The position numbers and the translations under genes were made by a program. The notes beneath the pieces are model-generated. The model was given only the letters and a program-made list of their open reading frames with translations, was not told where the DNA came from and ran no database searches. This document shows, piece after piece, positions 8,429 to 16,722 of a DNA stretch of 27,488 nt (position 1 is the first letter of the stretch; every line of letters starts with the position of its first letter). Origin of the DNA: JADHLJ01 sp038118725 (GTDB lineage Bacteria; Pseudomonadota; Alphaproteobacteria; Thalassobaculales; Thalassobaculaceae); contig JAYOIK010000071.1 in NCBI GenBank assembly GCA_038118725.1, positions 1 to 27,488 of the forward strand, read 5' to 3'.

Positions 8429-9505
8429 TCAATCACCCCGCACCGGTTCCGCTCCCGACTTGCGGGTCGCCGCGAGATCGGCCTCGACCATCTCCTTGAC
8501 GAGGGCATCGAAACTCGTTTCGTGGGCCCATCCGAGCTTGGCCCTCGCCTTAGAGGCATCACCCAACAGATAGTTCACTTCGGTGGGTCTGAAATAGCGT
8601 TTGTCGATCTCTATCAAATGGCGCCCGCTGGCGGCGTCGATACCGACTTCATCCACGCCCTCCCCACGCCACTTGATCCGGATACCCACACAATCGAAGG
8701 CCTTTTCCGCGAAATCGCGAACCGAATAGGCTTCCCCGGTGGCCAGCACGTAATCGTCCGGCTTGTCCTGCTGCATCATCAGCCACATGCCACGCACATA
8801 GTCTCGCGCATGGCCCCAATCCCGCTTGGCGTCGAGATTTCCGAGATACAGCTTCTCCGAAATTCCAAGTTTAATCGCCGCCACCGCGCGGGTGATTTTC
8901 CGGGTCACGAAGGTTTCGCCCCGCAGCGGGCTCTCATGGTTGAACAGAATGCCGTTCGAGGCGTGCATCCCGTAGGCCTCGCGATAATTGACCGTGACCC
9001 AGTGCGCGTAGAGCTTTGCCGCCGCGTAGGGAGACCGCGGATGGAACGGCGAGGTTTCGGACAATGGCTCGGTTCCGATCCCGCCGAACATTTCCGAGGT
9101 CGACGCCTGGTAGAACCGCACCTGCTCGGTCATGCCGAGCGTGCGAATCGCTTCCAGCATCCGCAAGGTCCCGATCCCATCGGCCATGGCCGTGTATTCC
9201 GCCGTCTCGAAACTGACCTGCACATGGCTCTGGGCCGCGAGATTGTAGATTTCGTGGGGCTGAACCAGCTGAATGATGCGCGTGAGACTGGATGAATCCG
9301 TCAGGTCGCCGAAGTGGAGCAGGAAATCCACGTCCTGTTCATGCGGGTCCTTGTAGAGGTGATCAATCCGGCTTGTATTGAAGGTCGAGGTTCGACGCTT
9401 GATGCCGTGGACTTCATACCCCTTATCAAGCAGGAATTGAGACAAATACGCGCCATCTTGGCCCGTAACTCCGGAGATCAGCGCAACCTTCTTCACGACA
9501 GCCAC
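8429..9505 (-). CDS. gmd: GDP-mannose 4,6-dehydratase
   Basis: A 358-residue extended SDR that dehydrates GDP-D-mannose to GDP-4-keto-6-deoxy-D-mannose with bound NADP. The cofactor motif GVTGQDGAYL is near the N-terminus. Further signatures are YNLAAQSHVQVSFE, YQASTSEMFG, the catalytic SPYAAAKLYAHW (Tyr-x3-Lys), ILFNHESPLRGETFVTRKI, and DYVRGMWLMMQQ. The start is GTG, at 9505 or, three codons later, 9496; the latter would give the MKKVALISG beginning usual in the family. It is the first gene of a two-gene unit with fcl. The 168 bases upstream should hold its promoter. Confidence 0.95.
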   Translation of the reverse strand: MAVVKKVALISGVTGQDGAYLSQFLLDKGYEVHGIKRRTSTFNTSRIDHLYKDPHEQDVDFLLHFGDLTDSSSLTRIIQLVQPHEIYNLAAQSHVQVSFETAEYTAMADGIGTLRMLEAIRTLGMTEQVRFYQASTSEMFGGIGTEPLSETSPFHPRSPYAAAKLYAHWVTVNYREAYGMHASNGILFNHESPLRGETFVTRKITRAVAAIKLGISEKLYLGNLDAKRDWGHARDYVRGMWLMMQQDKPDDYVLATGEAYSVRDFAEKAFDCVGIRIKWRGEGVDEVGIDAASGRHLIEIDKRYFRPTEVNYLLGDASKARAKLGWAHETSFDALVKEMVEADLAATRKSGAEPVRGD

Positions 9506-9673
9506 TCTTCGTCATTGTCACGGGGAAGCCGAGCCGGGCACCTATGCCGACGGCGAACGCGCCTCAGGCCTCAACTTTTCTATCTTGGAACCCGCCGGAC
9601 AGTCCAGCTTTTTGGCCCAGGCTTCAAGGTTCGGACCAAGGACCATTGCCGCGACGCCACCCAGCCCCAGTCC

Positions 9674-11080
9674 TCACTCCCTGGCGCGCAATAGCGATCC
9701 GAGCTCCGTGACAGCGACCTTCTCCAGCCCGAGCACCGCGTCGCGAATTTCCTCGGCCTGGTCCCGCGCGATCGTCATCGTCGCCGACGCCATGAATTTC
9801 TCGACCACCGCGTCCGCCTCCATGGCGCGCTCGCCGGCGCCGCTATTGACCCGGACATGGCGACGCTCGACCCGGCCATCCTCCAAGGTCACCTCCACAC
9901 CGCCGGAAAAATAGGTCGGAAAGGCCGAGGCGGGATCGGCATGACACCGAACCTGTCGCGCCAACGCCTGAACCTCGGGATCGGCGATCGCCTCCGGCAG
10001 CAGGTCCGGCAGACCGAACCGCCCCTTAAGCAAACAGGCCGCCACCACGAACTGGGCGCTGAACTTCGCCTCGTAGTCAGTGGTCGGCCGTTCCTTGAGC
10101 TCGGCCGGGTCGGCCACGATATGCAAGGTCGGCTCCGGCAGATAGGCATCAACCCGCGCGATCCTCGCATCCCCAATGCGTTGGTGTAGTTCGATCGCCG
10201 CGTCGGCGCAGCCATGGATGAAATGACACACCGGATAGGGTTTAAGCGCGGTATCGCCGATCCGCCAGACCGCGCCGAGATCGCGTGACAACTCGCCCAG
10301 ATCCACATTCCCGGCCGCGTCCTGGAGATGGGTTTCAAACAAACCGAACTTGCCGTCATAGGGGCGCGACGGTCCCTTGAAGCCTTGCTTGGCGAGATGC
10401 GCCGCCGTGATCCCGGCGACCGCGCCCCAGCCCGGATGAAAGCGTTTGGTCCAGGCCCCCTCCTCGAGAAACACCTGAATGCCGGAGGCGGTGCTTCCGA
10501 CAATCCCTTGGGCGGCGACGATCTGGTCGGCGTCCAATCCGAGCAACCGTCCCGCCGTCACCGCGGAAGCGAAATGCGAGACGACGCCGGTCGCGTGATA
10601 GCCGACATGATGAAAGGCGCCATCGACCGCGCCACCGATCCGGATCCCGACCTCGGCGCCCGCGAGAAACGCCGTCAGCAACGCCTCGCCGTCAAGCCCC
10701 CTGGCCTCGCCCAGCGCCAGCGCGGTGGGCAGGCTGGTACAAGTGGGATGAATGATGCTGGCGAGATGTGTGTCGTCGAAGTCGAGGCCATGCATGAGAA
10801 TGCCGTTGACCAGCGCCGCGTCGCGGGTTCCGAGCCGCTCCGGCCGGCCTAGAACCGAACAAGGTCCGCCCTCGCCGATATCCGCGACGCCGGCGATGGC
10901 GCTTTTGCCGAAATCATGGGTGTTGGACGCCAGGCCGAGGCCAATGGCGTCAAGGATGTGCAGCTTCGCCCGCTCAAGCACCGGCTCCGGCACGTCCGCC
11001 AGGCTCAGGTCCGCCGCGAAATCCGCGATCGCCCGGCTCGGGGGGCTGGAAACCTCGTCCGTTATCGCCATCGCCGTCAT
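9674..11080 (-). CDS. MmgE/PrpD family protein
   Basis: A 468-residue protein of the MmgE/PrpD fold, which includes 2-methylcitrate dehydratase, cis-aconitate decarboxylase and many enzymes of unknown substrate. Typical stretches are AKLHILDAIGLGLAS near the start, SAVTAGRLLGLDADQIVAA, TKRFHPGWGAVAGITAAHLA, and KFSAQFVVAACLLKGRFG. The start at 11080 is supported by GAGGAG ten bases upstream; a GTG 14 codons earlier is less likely. It lies 45 bases downstream of a luciferase-like oxidoreductase on the same strand, so the two are probably cotranscribed. No other methylcitrate-cycle gene is nearby, so I would not call it prpD. Confidence 0.88.
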   Translation of the reverse strand: MTAMAITDEVSSPPSRAIADFAADLSLADVPEPVLERAKLHILDAIGLGLASNTHDFGKSAIAGVADIGEGGPCSVLGRPERLGTRDAALVNGILMHGLDFDDTHLASIIHPTCTSLPTALALGEARGLDGEALLTAFLAGAEVGIRIGGAVDGAFHHVGYHATGVVSHFASAVTAGRLLGLDADQIVAAQGIVGSTASGIQVFLEEGAWTKRFHPGWGAVAGITAAHLAKQGFKGPSRPYDGKFGLFETHLQDAAGNVDLGELSRDLGAVWRIGDTALKPYPVCHFIHGCADAAIELHQRIGDARIARVDAYLPEPTLHIVADPAELKERPTTDYEAKFSAQFVVAACLLKGRFGLPDLLPEAIADPEVQALARQVRCHADPASAFPTYFSGGVEVTLEDGRVERRHVRVNSGAGERAMEADAVVEKFMASATMTIARDQAEEIRDAVLGLEKVAVTELGSLLRARE

Positions 11081-11125
11081 TTGCCCAATACTCCTCGGTA
11101 TGCCGTCATCAACCGCGGTCACGCG

Positions 11126-12031
11126 CTATTGATCAACGACGATTGGCCAGATCCGTTCCATGAAATGTTCCATCGCCCCGGTGTTCTCAGCAAGGTCGCC
11201 GGTGCTGACGCTAACCACGATCTCATCGACGCCGACCTCGCGATAGGCGCGAACGGTCTCGGCGATGTCATCATCGGTCCCGGTCAAAGCCGTGCGGTCC
11301 ATGACTGGCGCGCTCGGGGGCTTTCCGGTGAAACCCAAGGGCAAGGTTATCGAATAATGCAAGTTAGAGCCATCCCGGTCCGCCGCCTGGCAACGCGCGA
11401 TGATGTCCCGGCGACCGGCATCGAATTGCGACGGCGTAAGTCTGAGGGTGTGCCATCCATCGCCGAGCCGCGCGACACGCCGGCGGGCGGCCGCGCTTCC
11501 ACCGCCGATGAGCAGTGGCGGGTGTGGCGTCTGTTTCGGCTTCGGCGAGAAACGAAGCCCGCCGAAGCGATGAAACTCTCCCGAATAGGCCGGAACATCC
11601 TCGGTCCAAAGCGCCTTGAGAGCTTCCAGGGTCTCATCCATGAGTTTGCCGCGGGTCTTGAAATCAACCCCGAGATTCTCGAACTCGTCCTCGGTGATCG
11701 CCACCCCGACCCCGAGAGCCACCCGCCCGCCGGACAGATGATCCAGGGTCGCGACCATCTTGCCGAGACGCGCCGGGTGATGCCACGGCAAGACAAGAAC
11801 CGATGTGCCCAGCCGTACCCTGCGGGTCGAGCAGGCAATCGCCGTTAGAACCGTGAGCGCGTCATGATATGGCCGGTCTCCGAGGCGTTCGGCGACATAG
11901 GTCGAGTGGTAGAGATGTTCACGCACCCAGACACTGGCATATCCCAACCGCTCCGCCGTCACCGCGAGGGCGACCAGATCATTCGGGTCCTCGACGCCGT
12001 GATTGTTCGGAATGCCGAAGCCGACCTTCAT
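11126..12031 (-). CDS. LLM class flavin-dependent oxidoreductase
   Basis: A 301-residue luciferase-like TIM-barrel enzyme. Family features are MKVGFGIPNN, SVWVREHLYH, VRLGTSVLVLPWHHPARLGK, LSGGRVALGVGVAITEDEF, and PLLIGGGSAAARRRVARLGD. It resembles the F420-annotated group also represented at 1031-1912, but the two are only distantly alike. The substrate is unknown. The start has AGGGG upstream with good spacing. The gene is probably transcribed together with the MmgE/PrpD gene and faces a third luciferase-like gene across a 216-base divergent region. Confidence 0.9.
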   Translation of the reverse strand: MKVGFGIPNNHGVEDPNDLVALAVTAERLGYASVWVREHLYHSTYVAERLGDRPYHDALTVLTAIACSTRRVRLGTSVLVLPWHHPARLGKMVATLDHLSGGRVALGVGVAITEDEFENLGVDFKTRGKLMDETLEALKALWTEDVPAYSGEFHRFGGLRFSPKPKQTPHPPLLIGGGSAAARRRVARLGDGWHTLRLTPSQFDAGRRDIIARCQAADRDGSNLHYSITLPLGFTGKPPSAPVMDRTALTGTDDDIAETVRAYREVGVDEIVVSVSTGDLAENTGAMEHFMERIWPIVVDQ

Positions 12032-12247
12032 GCAATAGCCCCTTTCGTCCGATCATCGCGCGCCGACGCGCTGTCCCAGACCATCTTATCCAAAGACTAT
12101 CATATGGAACCGGTTTATCGAACCAGCGCTCGGGCCAGCGCGCCGCATTGACATATCCCATGGGTGTCTTGTCTCGGCCTCGGCAAAGGCACTACCGTGG
12201 CGCGGGCTCGGTCCGCCGGGCAGCCGGCAATTCGAGGAGAAACACCC
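12032..12247. promoter_or_regulatory. divergent intergenic region between two luciferase-like genes
   Basis: Contains the control sequences for both flanking genes. A minus-strand -10-like TATGAT lies at 12104-12099, but without a clear -35. A plus-strand TTGACA at 12148-12153 has no matching -10. The ribosome site of the downstream gene (GAGGAGA, 12234-12240) is strong. Confidence 0.3.
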
Positions 12248-13261
12248 ATGGCGTTAAGTTTTGGACTACGGGTTCCCACGGTGGGCACGCCCACGGATAC
12301 AGCCGCTTATGCAAGCCAAGTGGAAGCCGCCGGGTTTGACTTCATGTGGATGCCCGACACGCCGCTTCTGGCCGGCATGTGGCGCGACGTCTACATGCAT
12401 CTCGGGGCGGCGGCCACGACCACGTCGCGCTTGCGATTGGGGCCCGGCGTGACCAATCCCCTGACCCGACATCCACTTACCACCGCCAGCACCATGGCGA
12501 CCTTGGATGACGCCTCGAGCGGGCGCGCCGATCTGGTGGTCGGCACCGGCTACAGCTCGGCCTATATCATCGGGCGCAAGGCGGCGACCCTGGCCAACAT
12601 GGCCGACGCGGTCGCCCTTTGGGGCGGTATATATAGCGGAGAGCGCACGGAACTCGGCGGATCCTGGATCGCCGTCGACCCACCCTATAAACGCCTTCCG
12701 ATCATCATCGCGGCCACCGGCCCGAAGATGCTTGCCCTGGCGGGGAAGATCGCCGACGGCGTGCTGATCCATGTCGGCGCCGCGCCCGGCGCCGTCGCCT
12801 GGGCCCTGGAACATCTGGAAGCCGGCATGGCCGAGGCGGGCCGCCCTCGCGACGCGGTCAAGCGAACCCTGGTGATCACCGCCATGATCGACGATGACCG
12901 CGAGCGGGCGATCGATCACATGCGGCCCTGCGCGGCCGGATTGTGCCGACACCGTCACGCCCATGTTCTGTTCGGCGACGTCGAGGTCCCGAGGATCCCG
13001 GCGGACTATGTCGACCCCTATCCTGACATGGGGCACGCGGTGGACTGGGAAGAGGCCAAGAGCGCCGCCGCCTATGTCCCCGACGCGGCGGTGGAGTCCG
13101 CCGTCATGCTCGGTTCCGGCGCCGAGGTCGCGGAGCGAGTGCGGGCGTTGCAGGCCCTGGATATCGACGCGATCTGGTGGCGCGACGAGGCGACCTGGAC
13201 ACGCCCCGACGCGCTGATGAAAGGCCTCGTCGAGGAGGTATTCCCAAGGCTCTCGGCCTGA
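12248..13261 (+). CDS. LLM class flavin-dependent oxidoreductase
   Basis: A 337-residue luciferase-like enzyme of a different subgroup from its two relatives in the window. It shows SFGLRVPTVGTP at the start, FDFMWMPDTP, LRLGPGVTNPLTRHPLTTA, RADLVVGTGYSS, and PIIIAATGPKMLALAGKIAD. The last two match the methylene-H4MPT-reductase-like pattern (GSGYSS, AASGPKMLELAG). Such proteins use F420 or FMN; the substrate is not evident. The start at 12248 is set by GAGGAGA seven bases upstream. A longer frame opening at 12164 has no support. The gene appears monocistronic. Confidence 0.9.
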   Translation: MALSFGLRVPTVGTPTDTAAYASQVEAAGFDFMWMPDTPLLAGMWRDVYMHLGAAATTTSRLRLGPGVTNPLTRHPLTTASTMATLDDASSGRADLVVGTGYSSAYIIGRKAATLANMADAVALWGGIYSGERTELGGSWIAVDPPYKRLPIIIAATGPKMLALAGKIADGVLIHVGAAPGAVAWALEHLEAGMAEAGRPRDAVKRTLVITAMIDDDRERAIDHMRPCAAGLCRHRHAHVLFGDVEVPRIPADYVDPYPDMGHAVDWEEAKSAAAYVPDAAVESAVMLGSGAEVAERVRALQALDIDAIWWRDEATWTRPDALMKGLVEEVFPRLSA

Positions 13262-13283
13262 CTGGACAGCCGTGACCGGAAGG

Positions 13284-13703
13284 TCAGCGCTGAACCAGTT
13301 CGATGCTGACCCCGTCCGGCGCCTCGATGAAGCATAGCTTGATACCGCCGACACCCTCCTTGAGGGGGACGGAAAACGTGACGCCCCGGCGCGCGAGCTC
13401 ATCACAATAGCCGGCGAGGTCGCCGTCATAGGCAAAACCGATATGGTCGGCGCCCCAGCGGTCATGGCTGGAATAGCCGCCGAAATCCTTGAAGTCATCC
13501 GGCGCCGCCGGTGCCTCGCCGTCGCGCCGGCCACGCACCAGCAGGGTCATCCCGCCAAGCGCGACGAATATCTGCGGCGCGCCACGCGCGACCGTGTCGG
13601 CCTTGATTTCCGCGCCGAGCTTGTCGACATACCACTGGGCGGTTTCGTGCGGTTGCTCGGCGATGATGTGAACATGATCAAAGGCAAGGGCTGGATTGCT
13701 CAT
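13284..13703 (-). CDS. VOC family (glyoxalase/bleomycin resistance fold) protein
   Basis: A 139-residue vicinal-oxygen-chelate protein made of two beta-alpha-beta-beta-beta modules. Likely metal ligands are His10 or His12 in FDHVHI, His87 in ADHIGFAYD, and Glu135 in the terminal GVSIELVQR. The order fits a metal-dependent lyase, isomerase or dioxygenase of this superfamily. The start at 13703 follows a ribosome site (GAGA..GGGGA); the frame upstream overlaps the preceding gene and looks non-coding. It begins 38 bases after the D-2-hydroxyacid dehydrogenase stop and is probably in the same transcript. The specific reaction is unknown. Confidence 0.85.
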   Translation of the reverse strand: MSNPALAFDHVHIIAEQPHETAQWYVDKLGAEIKADTVARGAPQIFVALGGMTLLVRGRRDGEAPAAPDDFKDFGGYSSHDRWGADHIGFAYDGDLAGYCDELARRGVTFSVPLKEGVGGIKLCFIEAPDGVSIELVQR

Positions 13704-13741
13704 TCCCCGGTCTCTCGTGAAAGGTTTGGTCGAACGCGGTG

Positions 13742-14707
13742 TCAGTCCAGCAACTCGGGGACGATCCAAAGCGGCTCCTCGCCCCGCGCCACGCGCTGAA
13801 CATTATCGAAGGCGTTCCGCACCCGGGCCGTGTTGCTCTCGAAGGTCGGCCCCGCCAGATGCGCCGTCAGGATGACGTTATCCAGGGTGAACAGCGGATT
13901 GTCGGGCTCCGGCGGCTCCTGATCGAAGACATCGAGGCCGGCGGCGCTTATCGTCCCGTCGACCAGCGCCTTGTGCAGGGCGGCCTCGTCCACCACCGGG
14001 CCGCGCGCGGTGTTCACCAGGATCGCCGAGGGTTTCATCAGCGCCAGTTCGTCGGCCCCGATCAGATGGCGCGTGCTCGGGTTGAGCGGCGTGTGCAGGG
14101 ACACCACATCCGCCTCTCCGAGGAGTTCGCGCAGCAGGCGGAAACGGACATTGAGCAGATCCTCCTGCTCTTCCGGCAGGCGCGCGATATCGTAATAGAT
14201 CACCCGCATCCCGAAGGCCTGAGCCAGCCGCGCGGTCTTTTTGCCGATCGTGCCGAGACCGATGATGCCGATCGTCTTGTCCCGCGCCTCGTGCACGCGG
14301 GGTGTCTGATTGCCGCGCCAGTTGCCCGCCGCAACGCTCTTATGCTGGCGCACCAATTGGCGCGACACGGCGAGCATCAGCAGGATCGCGTGTTCCGAAA
14401 CCGCCGTGGAGTTGGCCCCGCCGTTGTTGCAGACCGGGACCGAGGCGGCGCGCGCGGCCTCAAGATCGCTTTCGTCATAACCCGCGCTCAACAATTGAAC
14501 CAGGCGCAGTTTGGGGCTGATTTCAAAGAGCTCTTTCTTGACCAGTCCCGCGACGAAACCCACCAGATACTCGGCCTCGGCCATCGCTTCGCGGTACTCG
14601 GCGCTTCCGCCGGGAACAACGACCAGATCGAAGCCTCGCGGCGTCATTTCGCGCGCCACGTCGGCGGCGTCGGGGAAATTCGTGACGAAGGCGATCTTGG
14701 GGTTCAT
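13742..14707 (-). CDS. D-2-hydroxyacid dehydrogenase family protein
   Basis: A 321-residue NAD-dependent D-isomer-specific 2-hydroxyacid dehydrogenase of the phosphoglycerate dehydrogenase/glyoxylate reductase superfamily. It has the GLGTIG nucleotide motif (about 150-155), then NTARG with Arg235, FDQEPP with Glu264, and TAHLAG with His283. These form the usual Arg-Glu-His catalytic set. It interconverts a 2-keto acid and a D-2-hydroxy acid; the side-chain specificity is not visible. There is no ACT domain, which argues against serine-pathway SerA. The ribosome site is weak. It is transcribed away from the Nudix gene and is followed by the VOC gene. Confidence 0.9.
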   Translation of the reverse strand: MNPKIAFVTNFPDAADVAREMTPRGFDLVVVPGGSAEYREAMAEAEYLVGFVAGLVKKELFEISPKLRLVQLLSAGYDESDLEAARAASVPVCNNGGANSTAVSEHAILLMLAVSRQLVRQHKSVAAGNWRGNQTPRVHEARDKTIGIIGLGTIGKKTARLAQAFGMRVIYYDIARLPEEQEDLLNVRFRLLRELLGEADVVSLHTPLNPSTRHLIGADELALMKPSAILVNTARGPVVDEAALHKALVDGTISAAGLDVFDQEPPEPDNPLFTLDNVILTAHLAGPTFESNTARVRNAFDNVQRVARGEEPLWIVPELLD

Positions 14708-14884
14708 GTGGGGTCACCGGAATGGTTGCACGTTGCGACTCAGTGTTCTTCCGGAACCCGAAACCTGTCCACGGGAAAGTGGCGCGACTCGCATTCATCG
14801 CCCATGAAGTAATGCGGTGACCCTCTACGTAACGCCGCCGCCGGGCTGGGCTACGGTGGAGGCATGAGGCACAATGGGGCGACC

Positions 14885-15520
14885 ATGGAAGAACATCACT
14901 ACATCTACGGCGAGGCCATGCGGGCCCGCGTTACCGCCAATCTGTCCCGGTTCTCGCGCGCGCCGGTCGTCGCGGACGGCCTCAAGCGCGCGGCGGTGGC
15001 CATCGCCCTCATCCGCGACGACAATGGCGAGGGCGCTTATGTGCTGACCCGCCGCACCTCGAAGCTCAGCAGCCATGCCGGACAGTTCGCGCTGCCCGGC
15101 GGCCGGATCGACGCGGGGGAGACGCCGATCGAAGGCGCGCTGCGGGAGTTGCGGGAAGAAGTCGATCTCCGGCTCGAGCCATCCGCGGTCATGGGGGTTC
15201 TGGACGACTACCAGACACAGTCCGGCTATCTGATCACCCCGATCGTGGTCTGGGCCGGCGCCGACGCGGCGCTGCGCGCCAATCCCGACGAGGTCGCGCG
15301 CATCCACCGGATCACGTTTCGCGAATTGAACCGCCCGGACTCGCCCGAATTCGTTGATATCCCGGAGAGCGAACGCCCGGTAATCCGGCTGCTGATGGGC
15401 GAGAACAACGCCCTGCACGCGCCGACCGCGGCCATGGTCTATCAGTTCCGCGAGGTCGGCCTGCATGGCCGTGACACCCGCGTCGGCCATCTCGGCGAGC
15501 CGGTCTGGGCATGGCGCTAG
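14885..15520 (+). CDS. Nudix hydrolase, CoA pyrophosphatase (NudL) type
   Basis: About 211 residues. A complete Nudix box lies near residues 73-95: Gly73, Glu79, then RELREE (87-92). Just before it, LTRRTSKLSSHAGQFALPGG matches the extra motif of CoA pyrophosphatases (LLTxR...G...FPGG). Such enzymes cleave CoA and derivatives into 3',5'-ADP and phosphopantetheine using Mg or Mn. ATG 14885 has GGGGCG at good spacing. An in-frame ATG at 14864 lies too close to its GGAGG (one base), so it may or may not be used. The gene is divergent from the hydroxyacid dehydrogenase gene. Confidence 0.88.
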   Translation: MEEHHYIYGEAMRARVTANLSRFSRAPVVADGLKRAAVAIALIRDDNGEGAYVLTRRTSKLSSHAGQFALPGGRIDAGETPIEGALRELREEVDLRLEPSAVMGVLDDYQTQSGYLITPIVVWAGADAALRANPDEVARIHRITFRELNRPDSPEFVDIPESERPVIRLLMGENNALHAPTAAMVYQFREVGLHGRDTRVGHLGEPVWAWR

Positions 15521-15639
15521 CGGCGGCTCCGATCGCGGCGCGCGCCAGGTCGTTTCGGCCCGGTCGGTTGCTCGGTTCCCGGCAATCGCGTTAAGTTTCC
15601 GGCGATCAAGAACGCGACACGAGCAGAGGAGTGTCGGAC

Positions 15640-16653
15640 ATGACGGACATCGCCGCGAATGAACGCAACGCTCGAGGCGACTGGCGCCCGGCGAAGCCGA
15701 TCGCCTTGGCGCCGATCAACAATTGGCCGCTACGCCCCAAGGCGCTCGCGAAATGGCTGTTCGGTTTTCCCGGATATCTCTGGCCCCAGAACGCGTTCTG
15801 GCTCGGCATCGCGGTGCTGACCTGGGCCTATCTGACGCCGGATCTCGCGACCATGAAAAACTTCGAGCTTTGGTGGATCGCCTTGATCCACCTTCGCAAC
15901 ATGGCGATGATCCTGGCCCTGTTTGGCGGTCTGCATCTGTATTTCCATGTCTATAAGCGCCAAGGCGACACGCTGAGATTCAACACCGAGCCCCTGGCGA
16001 CCAATAGCCGCCGCTTTCTGTTCAAGAACCAGGTGCGCGACAACATGTTCCGCACCCTGATCATCTCCGTTCCGACCATCACCGCCTATGAGGTCATCAC
16101 CTACTGGGCTTTCGCGAACGGTTATCTGGGATTCCTGGATCTAGCCGGCTCGCCGGTGCTGTTCTGGGCGTGGTTCGCGGCGTTGGTGTTGTTGGCGCCG
16201 GTGATCCACTCCGTGCATTTCTATTTCGGGCATCGGTTGTTGCACGCTAAATGGCTCTACAAGCGCTTCCACGCGCTGCATCACCGCAACGTGGAGATCG
16301 GGCCGTGGTCGGGACTGGCCATGCATCCGGTGGAACACATCATCTATTTCTCGACCGTCGTGGTGCAGTGGCTGGTGGCGTTGCACCCGGTCAACGCGCT
16401 TTTCCAGATCCAGCTCGCGGCCTTCCTGCCGGCGCTCTCCCATAGCGGGTTCGAGAAACTGAGAGTGAACGACAATCTCGATATCGACGGCGGCGGCTAC
16501 TTCCACTACCTGCATCACAAGTATTTCGAGTGTAACTACGGCGGCAGCCTGACCCCGCTGGACCGGCTGTTCGGCACTTTCCACGACGGCACGCCGGAGG
16601 CGCACGGGCGGATGATGAATCGCCTGCGAGAACGCCGCCGAGTTCTCGGATAG
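15640..16653 (+). CDS. sterol desaturase family (fatty acid hydroxylase superfamily) membrane protein
   Basis: A 337-residue integral membrane protein with hydrophobic stretches near residues 53-67, 86-102, 137-160, 175-195 and 233-262. The three histidine boxes that bind the di-iron centre are present: HRLLH (198-202), HALHH (211-215) and HYLHH (289-293). They sit in the order and spacing of the ERG3/fatty acid hydroxylase family. Further histidines (HPVEH, near 229-233) also fit. It should hydroxylate or desaturate a lipid or sterol-like substrate. ATG 15640 is preceded by AGAGGA nine bases away; a GTG at 15631 is the alternative. It stands alone on the plus strand. Confidence 0.9.
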   Translation: MTDIAANERNARGDWRPAKPIALAPINNWPLRPKALAKWLFGFPGYLWPQNAFWLGIAVLTWAYLTPDLATMKNFELWWIALIHLRNMAMILALFGGLHLYFHVYKRQGDTLRFNTEPLATNSRRFLFKNQVRDNMFRTLIISVPTITAYEVITYWAFANGYLGFLDLAGSPVLFWAWFAALVLLAPVIHSVHFYFGHRLLHAKWLYKRFHALHHRNVEIGPWSGLAMHPVEHIIYFSTVVVQWLVALHPVNALFQIQLAAFLPALSHSGFEKLRVNDNLDIDGGGYFHYLHHKYFECNYGGSLTPLDRLFGTFHDGTPEAHGRMMNRLRERRRVLG

Positions 16654-16722
16654 CCTCCAAACACCGTCTTCGACCCAATCGAGCCGGGCTGGAACCCATC
16701 AGATGTATCAAGGAACATGACC

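Noticed and set aside
3911..9505. A complete Wzx/Wzy or capsule export system
   Set aside because: No polymerase, flippase of the Wzx type, outer-membrane channel or chain-length regulator is present; only the genes listed can be supported.
12148..12153. TTGACA as a -35 box for the luciferase-like gene at 12248
   Set aside because: No -10-like hexamer lies 16-18 bases downstream, so a promoter cannot be supported from this match alone.
12164..12247. Earlier start for the luciferase-like gene
   Set aside because: The extra 28 residues are unlike the family and the strong GAGGAGA site fits 12248.
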